DNA of 8,780 nucleotides from Eubacteriales Family XIII. Incertae Sedis bacterium (GTDB lineage: Bacteria > Bacillota_A > Clostridia > Peptostreptococcales > Anaerovoracaceae), in assembly GCA_031278145.1 (NCBI GenBank), contig JAITLA010000104.1:1-8780 (forward strand), read 5' to 3'. Below the pieces are notes generated by a model. The model saw only the letters and a program-made list of their open reading frames with translations. It was not told the origin of the DNA and did no database searches. Both the position numbers and the translations under genes were made by a program. This document shows positions 6,602-8,780 of this stretch, piece after piece; positions within the stretch are counted from its first letter, which is position 1; the number at the start of each line of letters is the position of its first letter.

Positions 6602-8143
6602 TCAAGCGCGGAATGTGATCTTCGCGTCCTTGATCGTCATGAGTGTCTTCATGCCGTAGAGCGCGTCCTTGCCCGCGCAGTCGTAGGGATTCCTGTCGAT
6701 AACGGTAAAATCGGCGTCCTTGCCGACCTCGACGGAGCCCTTTTGCCCCTCTTGGTGCACGGAATAGGCGGCGTTCCACGTGAATATCTTCAGCGCGTCG
6801 TGTACGGAAACATTGCGGCGCGGATCGGGATTGTCGATGCAGCAGGCGATGCCGTAGAGCGGGTCTATGAGCGTGACGGGCGAATCGGAGCCCCCGCATA
6901 TGACGCCGCCGCGCTTTATGATCTCGGGGAAGACCTCCATGCGCGAGGCCCTCTCGCGGCCCATGCACAGATCGTAATACCCACTCAGCGGCTCGCCCCA
7001 GAGCCCCGAAAAGGCCGGCTGCATGGACGCGACGAGCTTCATTTCGGCGAGCATATCCATATGGATGTCCCACGGGAGCGAGAAATGCTCGACGCGGTGG
7101 CGCAGATCCTTGTTGCCCTGCTCCCCGATAACCTGACGGAATACGAACAGGAGCTGGTCTATCGCCCTGTCGCCGAGGGCGTGAAAGGCCGTCTGTATGC
7201 CCTCGCGGTGCGCCTGCGAAAGGAGCTTGTAGATCTCCTCGTCCGTGTGAATGAGGAAGCCCCGCCGCTCGGGCCGCTCCGTGTAGACATTCTGCAGAGC
7301 CATGGTGTATTCGAAGCCCGCCCCGTCCAGGGTCAGGCAACCGCCTATGCGCGGCAGCTTGTATTTCCTGATCTTCTCGATATCCCAGGTCTGATAGAAG
7401 GTGACGAGGTTCACCGGGAATTCGGCCTTGTCGCGCTCCGCGATCTCCACATCCGTATCGCCGTCGACAAACTGGCCGAGCAGGCCGATGATGGAGGTCA
7501 CGCCCCTCTTGCGGGCGTAGTCGGCGCAGCTTTCGATGAACGCCTTCAGCTTGGCCTCGGGGAGCAGCCCCATGACCTGCGAAACAGCCGGAAAGAACGC
7601 GTCGTCCGAGAGCAGCGTGCCGTCGAGCGAACCATCCGCCGCCCTGCCGACGCCCACCGCGTCGGGGATGTTGATGCGCCCGAGGGCGTTTGTGTTGAAA
7701 GCGCCGCCGTGAAGGGTCTGCGCCGTGATCATGATGGGATGATCGCAGGAAACGGCGTCGAGCTCGGAGCGGTTCGGGAAGCGCCCCTCCTTCATGTTCT
7801 GCGCCATGAAGCCCGCGCCGAACACCCATTCGCCCTTGCGCGTCCGAGTGCAGCGGTTTTTGAGCAGCTGCAGCACCTCCTCCAAGCATTTCGTTTCCAG
7901 CAGGTTCACGCCGTCCAGAAAGAAACCCGTCGGCATAACATGACAGTGGGCGTCGTACAGCCCCGGCAGCAGAACGGCGCCGTCGAGATCGAAAACCTCC
8001 AGGGCCTTCGGCTCGTCCTTGGCCGCGCCGACGGCCGCAATCCTGCCGTCCTTCACGGCGACCCAATCGGCGATGTCCTCATTCCGGTTCACCGTAATGA
8101 CCGTACCGCCGCGATACAGGGAATCGTACACCGTAACACTCAT
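6602..8143 (-). CDS. YtcJ-like metal-dependent amidohydrolase (AH2)
   Basis: This 513-residue enzyme is the first gene of the - strand operon and a full-length paralogue of AH1. Landmarks: HxH in LPGLYDAHCH (H66, H68), H145 in TLHGGAFN, the LDG motif (D273), H321 in HALGDRAIDQ, H353 in RHRVEHFS, D420 in GGSDSPV, and the closing GSVEVGKDADFTVIDRNP (469-486). All expected metal ligands of the family are present, so it should be active. One visible difference from AH1 is GVTSIIG (214-220) in place of GVTTMHG, which removes a His near the barrel, and the two differ strongly in the segment after SMQPxF (375-400), a plausible substrate-facing region. The ATG at 8143 is preceded by AAAGGAG (8150-8156) at 6-nt spacing. 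A 90-bp gap separates it from the DUF3311-type gene, and I see no clear terminator in that gap. Confidence 0.92.
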   Translation of the reverse strand: MSVTVYDSLYRGGTVITVNRNEDIADWVAVKDGRIAAVGAAKDEPKALEVFDLDGAVLLPGLYDAHCHVMPTGFFLDGVNLLETKCLEEVLQLLKNRCTRTRKGEWVFGAGFMAQNMKEGRFPNRSELDAVSCDHPIMITAQTLHGGAFNTNALGRINIPDAVGVGRAADGSLDGTLLSDDAFFPAVSQVMGLLPEAKLKAFIESCADYARKRGVTSIIGLLGQFVDGDTDVEIAERDKAEFPVNLVTFYQTWDIEKIRKYKLPRIGGCLTLDGAGFEYTMALQNVYTERPERRGFLIHTDEEIYKLLSQAHREGIQTAFHALGDRAIDQLLFVFRQVIGEQGNKDLRHRVEHFSLPWDIHMDMLAEMKLVASMQPAFSGLWGEPLSGYYDLCMGRERASRMEVFPEIIKRGGVICGGSDSPVTLIDPLYGIACCIDNPDPRRNVSVHDALKIFTWNAAYSVHQEGQKGSVEVGKDADFTVIDRNPYDCAGKDALYGMKTLMTIKDAKITFRA

Positions 8144-8170
8144 AAAACGCTCCTTTCCGATAAATGGATA

Positions 8171-8189
8171 CCGGCCGCTTCCCGGCCGG
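8171..8189 (-). repeat. Leader hairpin upstream of AH2
   Basis: CCGGCCG (8171-8177) pairs with CGGCCGG (8183-8189) around a 5-nt loop. If transcription starts near 8220, the hairpin lies in the AH2 5' leader, 14 nt upstream of the AAAGGAG site. It does not cover the ribosome binding site, so it more probably stabilises the 5' end than blocks translation. Confidence 0.45.
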
Positions 8190-8203
8190 CCTCGTCCGAT
8201 TGG

Positions 8204-8254
8204 CCCGCCACGCGTGCTGTACGTTTATAGTAACACATTGCGCGCGGTGGCGGG
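8204..8254. promoter_or_regulatory. Inverted repeat flanking the AH2 promoter (candidate operator)
   Basis: CCCGCCAC at 8204-8211 and GTGGCGGG at 8247-8254 are perfect 8-bp inverted arms whose centres are 43 bp apart, about four helical turns. The predicted - strand -10 element lies between them. One arm would be upstream of the transcription start and the other downstream, so the pair suits protein binding at DNA level better than an RNA hairpin. Confidence 0.35.
8227..8235 (-). promoter_or_regulatory. Extended -10 element for the AH2 operon
   Basis: On the - strand this reads TGTTACTAT, that is TG-N-TACTAT, an extended -10 with a likely start near 8220 and a leader of roughly 75 nt. No good -35 is found at 17-18 nt; TTAACC at 20 nt is the closest. 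The extended -10 could compensate, or an activator may be needed. Confidence 0.4.
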
Positions 8255-8272
8255 TTAAATCAGGCTTAAACA

Positions 8273-8294
8273 AATATTAATCTTTTTTAATATT
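8273..8294. promoter_or_regulatory. AT-rich perfect dyad (candidate operator)
   Basis: AATATTAA (8273-8280) and TTAATATT (8287-8294) are perfect inverted arms around a 6-nt TCTTTT spacer, in DNA that is otherwise strongly GC-rich. The site lies almost midway between two mirrored promoter-like elements, 38 bp from the left one and 13 bp from the right one. Its right arm contains the putative + strand -35. Symmetry, composition and position fit a dimeric regulator controlling both directions, or an AT-rich activating element. Confidence 0.45.
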
Positions 8295-8315
8295 CGAAAC
8301 CTTCCGGGTTACTAT
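8287..8315 (+). promoter_or_regulatory. Promoter-like pair upstream of the structured leader
   Basis: TTAATA (8287-8292, four of six -35 matches) and TACTAT (8310-8315, five of six -10 matches to TATAAT with C for T) are separated by 17 bp. The start would fall near 8322, about 24 nt before the foldable block, giving a leader of about 357 nt for the preT-like gene or a separate RNA. Confidence 0.4.
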
Positions 8316-8345
8316 TCAGACCCCATGCAAAAGCCGGCTGTTACG

Positions 8346-8575
8346 GGCCTCGGGCTTGGTATTCCACGGAGCGTCATTGCGGTATTCCAGGGCCGCGTTC
8401 TTTGCGGCCACCGCAGCGAGCATGCGCGCCTATCCCCGTTTGCGTCTTTTGCAAACGGCCGGAAGGCGCCACTCGAGAATTCCCCGGTCGTGCAGCGACC
8501 GGTTGGAATTTACCGTCAAACGCCGCGTCCCTTGCGGCGTTGCGAAGAGCGGAGAGGATTACCAAGCCCAAGGCC
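8346..8575 (+). ncRNA. Candidate structured RNA (leader or stand-alone), family not recognised
   Basis: The ends pair as a long closing stem: 8346-8365 with 8556-8575, 18 of 20 positions Watson-Crick (mismatches at 8351/8570 and 8362/8559). Inside lie hairpins at 8391-8409 (6 bp, loop GTTCTTT), 8426-8469 (16 bp in three blocks with small interruptions, loop GTCTTTT), 8478-8510 (13 bp with a TT bulge, loop TGCAG) and 8519-8541 (8 bp, loop GTCCCTT). A further outer match, TGTTAC (8339-8344) with GTAACA (8591-8596), may extend it. The block starts just after a + strand promoter-like pair and ends about 100 nt before the preT-like start, which favours the + orientation; on the - strand 8351/8570 becomes G-U, so that strand is not excluded. 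I do not recognise a known riboswitch, 6S RNA, tmRNA or RNase P pattern. A mobile palindromic element is the main alternative. Confidence 0.5.
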
Positions 8576-8662
8576 GCCCGCCTCTGAACTGTAACATAAT
8601 TAAAATATCTCATTGCTTTGAGTGGTAACAAATCGGCCGGTGAGAGTACGAGAAAAACCAGT

Positions 8663-8669
8663 GAGGAGG
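8663..8669 (+). promoter_or_regulatory. Ribosome binding site deciding the TTG start of the preT-like gene
   Basis: GAGGAGG ends 9 nt before TTG 8679, the best-spaced start. The in-frame TTG at 8670 touches this site and the GTG at 8661 lies upstream of most of it, so neither can use it. Confidence 0.7.
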
Positions 8670-8678
8670 TTGATTGAG

Positions 8679-8780
8679 TTGAGTAAGCTTGCAAAGACGG
8701 AGTACACTTCCGAAGCGCGGCCCGGATTCACGCACCGCACCGCGATGGAAGAAGCCGCCCGCTGTCTGCTTTGCCACGAA
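8679..8780 (+). CDS. preT: PreT-like dihydropyrimidine dehydrogenase subunit, N-terminus (3' truncated)
   Basis: Only 34 codons are visible before the window ends. They read through GFTHRTAMEEAARCLLCHE, which closely follows the N-terminus of PreT (E. coli: the EASRCLLCHDAPC region), including the first two Cys of the N-terminal Fe-S cluster motif. PreT is the FAD/Fe-S subunit of NAD-dependent dihydropyrimidine dehydrogenase and works with PreA to reduce uracil or thymine (or the reverse). Related GltD-family oxidoreductases share this N-terminus, so another member of that family is possible. The start is TTG with a GGAGG site at 9-nt spacing. The gene diverges from the amidohydrolase/symporter operon, and the long gap between them is probably shared control DNA plus its own structured leader. 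Confidence 0.72.
   Translation, partial: MSKLAKTEYTSEARPGFTHRTAMEEAARCLLCHE

Larger units (their letters stand above)
8144..8678. other. Divergent control region between AH2 operon and preT-like gene
   Basis: I see no convincing protein gene in these 535 bp. From left to right they hold the AH2 leader with a small hairpin (8171-8189), a GC-rich inverted repeat (8204-8211/8247-8254) around a - strand -10-like element (8227-8235), an AT-rich dyad (8273-8294), and a + strand promoter-like pair (8287-8315). A large foldable block (8346-8575) follows, then an AT-rich stretch (8591-8632) and the ribosome binding site of the preT-like gene. Two small + strand open frames (8325-8594 and 8356-8628) overlap the folded block, lack a ribosome binding site and are probably chance. 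Confidence 0.7.

Noticed and set aside
6540..8066. Long - strand open frame (508 codons) over AH2
   Set aside because: Wrong-frame shadow of AH2; the AH2 frame has all family motifs and the ribosome binding site.
8346..8575. Retron-like RNA: end inverted repeats, small hairpins with U-rich loops
   Set aside because: No reverse transcriptase is visible; the gene directly downstream is preT-like, and I see no single long msd-type hairpin.
8346..8575. 6S RNA
   Set aside because: Length and closing stem are near the range, but the centre holds several separate hairpins, not one long rod with a single-stranded bubble.
8325..8628. Two overlapping + strand open frames of 89-90 codons
   Set aside because: No ribosome binding site, Arg/Pro-rich composition typical of GC-rich noncoding DNA, and full overlap with the inverted repeats.
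8602..8631. Promoter on the - strand (TTGTTA, 18 bp, TATTTT) that could transcribe the folded block leftward
   Set aside because: Only four of six matches in each box and no terminator after 8345 on that strand; kept as a reminder that the RNA orientation is unproven.

Overview
The window is high-GC bacterial DNA with strong GGAGG-type ribosome binding sites. The dnaX-ybaB-recR order, the strict Shine-Dalgarno use and the anaerobe-style catabolic cluster fit a GC-rich member of the Clostridia (Bacillota), but a few kilobases do not prove the lineage; another GC-rich anaerobe such as a synergistete is possible.

Left part (2-1672, + strand): the 3' end of dnaX (a very Pro-rich linker, then the C-terminal domain), a gap with a long perfect palindrome, ybaB/ebfC and recR. 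This is a standard replication/recombination-repair cluster. recR converges, with a 9-bp gap, on the next operon.

Middle part (1682-8143, - strand, transcribed right to left): five genes in the order YtcJ-like amidohydrolase AH2 (6602-8143), a small two-helix DUF3311-type membrane protein (6257-6511), sodium:solute symporter SSS2 (4779-6260), amidohydrolase AH1 (3138-4688) and symporter SSS1 (1682-3145). Starts and stops overlap by 4 bp (DUF3311/SSS2) and 8 bp (AH1/SSS1). AH1/AH2 are paralogues, and so are SSS1/SSS2, so the operon looks like a duplicated uptake-plus-hydrolysis module. Only one copy has a DUF3311 partner, and SSS1 has lost the usual Na2-site motif.

Right part (8144-8780): a 535-bp divergent control region, then the first 34 codons of a + strand gene whose N-terminus strongly resembles PreT, the flavin/Fe-S subunit of NAD-dependent dihydropyrimidine dehydrogenase. 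The region holds mirrored GTTACTAT -10-like elements, an AT-rich dyad and a GC-rich inverted repeat. It also holds a roughly 230-nt stretch that folds as an RNA with a 20-bp closing stem and several internal hairpins, three of which share a GTYYYTT loop. This element is the most likely undescribed item here. It lies where the preT leader or a stand-alone RNA would be.

Taken together, I infer that the cluster imports an amide or cyclic nitrogen compound, perhaps a pyrimidine, hydantoin or derivative, through Na+-coupled symporters. The amidohydrolases would hydrolyse it, and the divergent PreT-type system would handle the redox step. The substrate cannot be read from the sequence.
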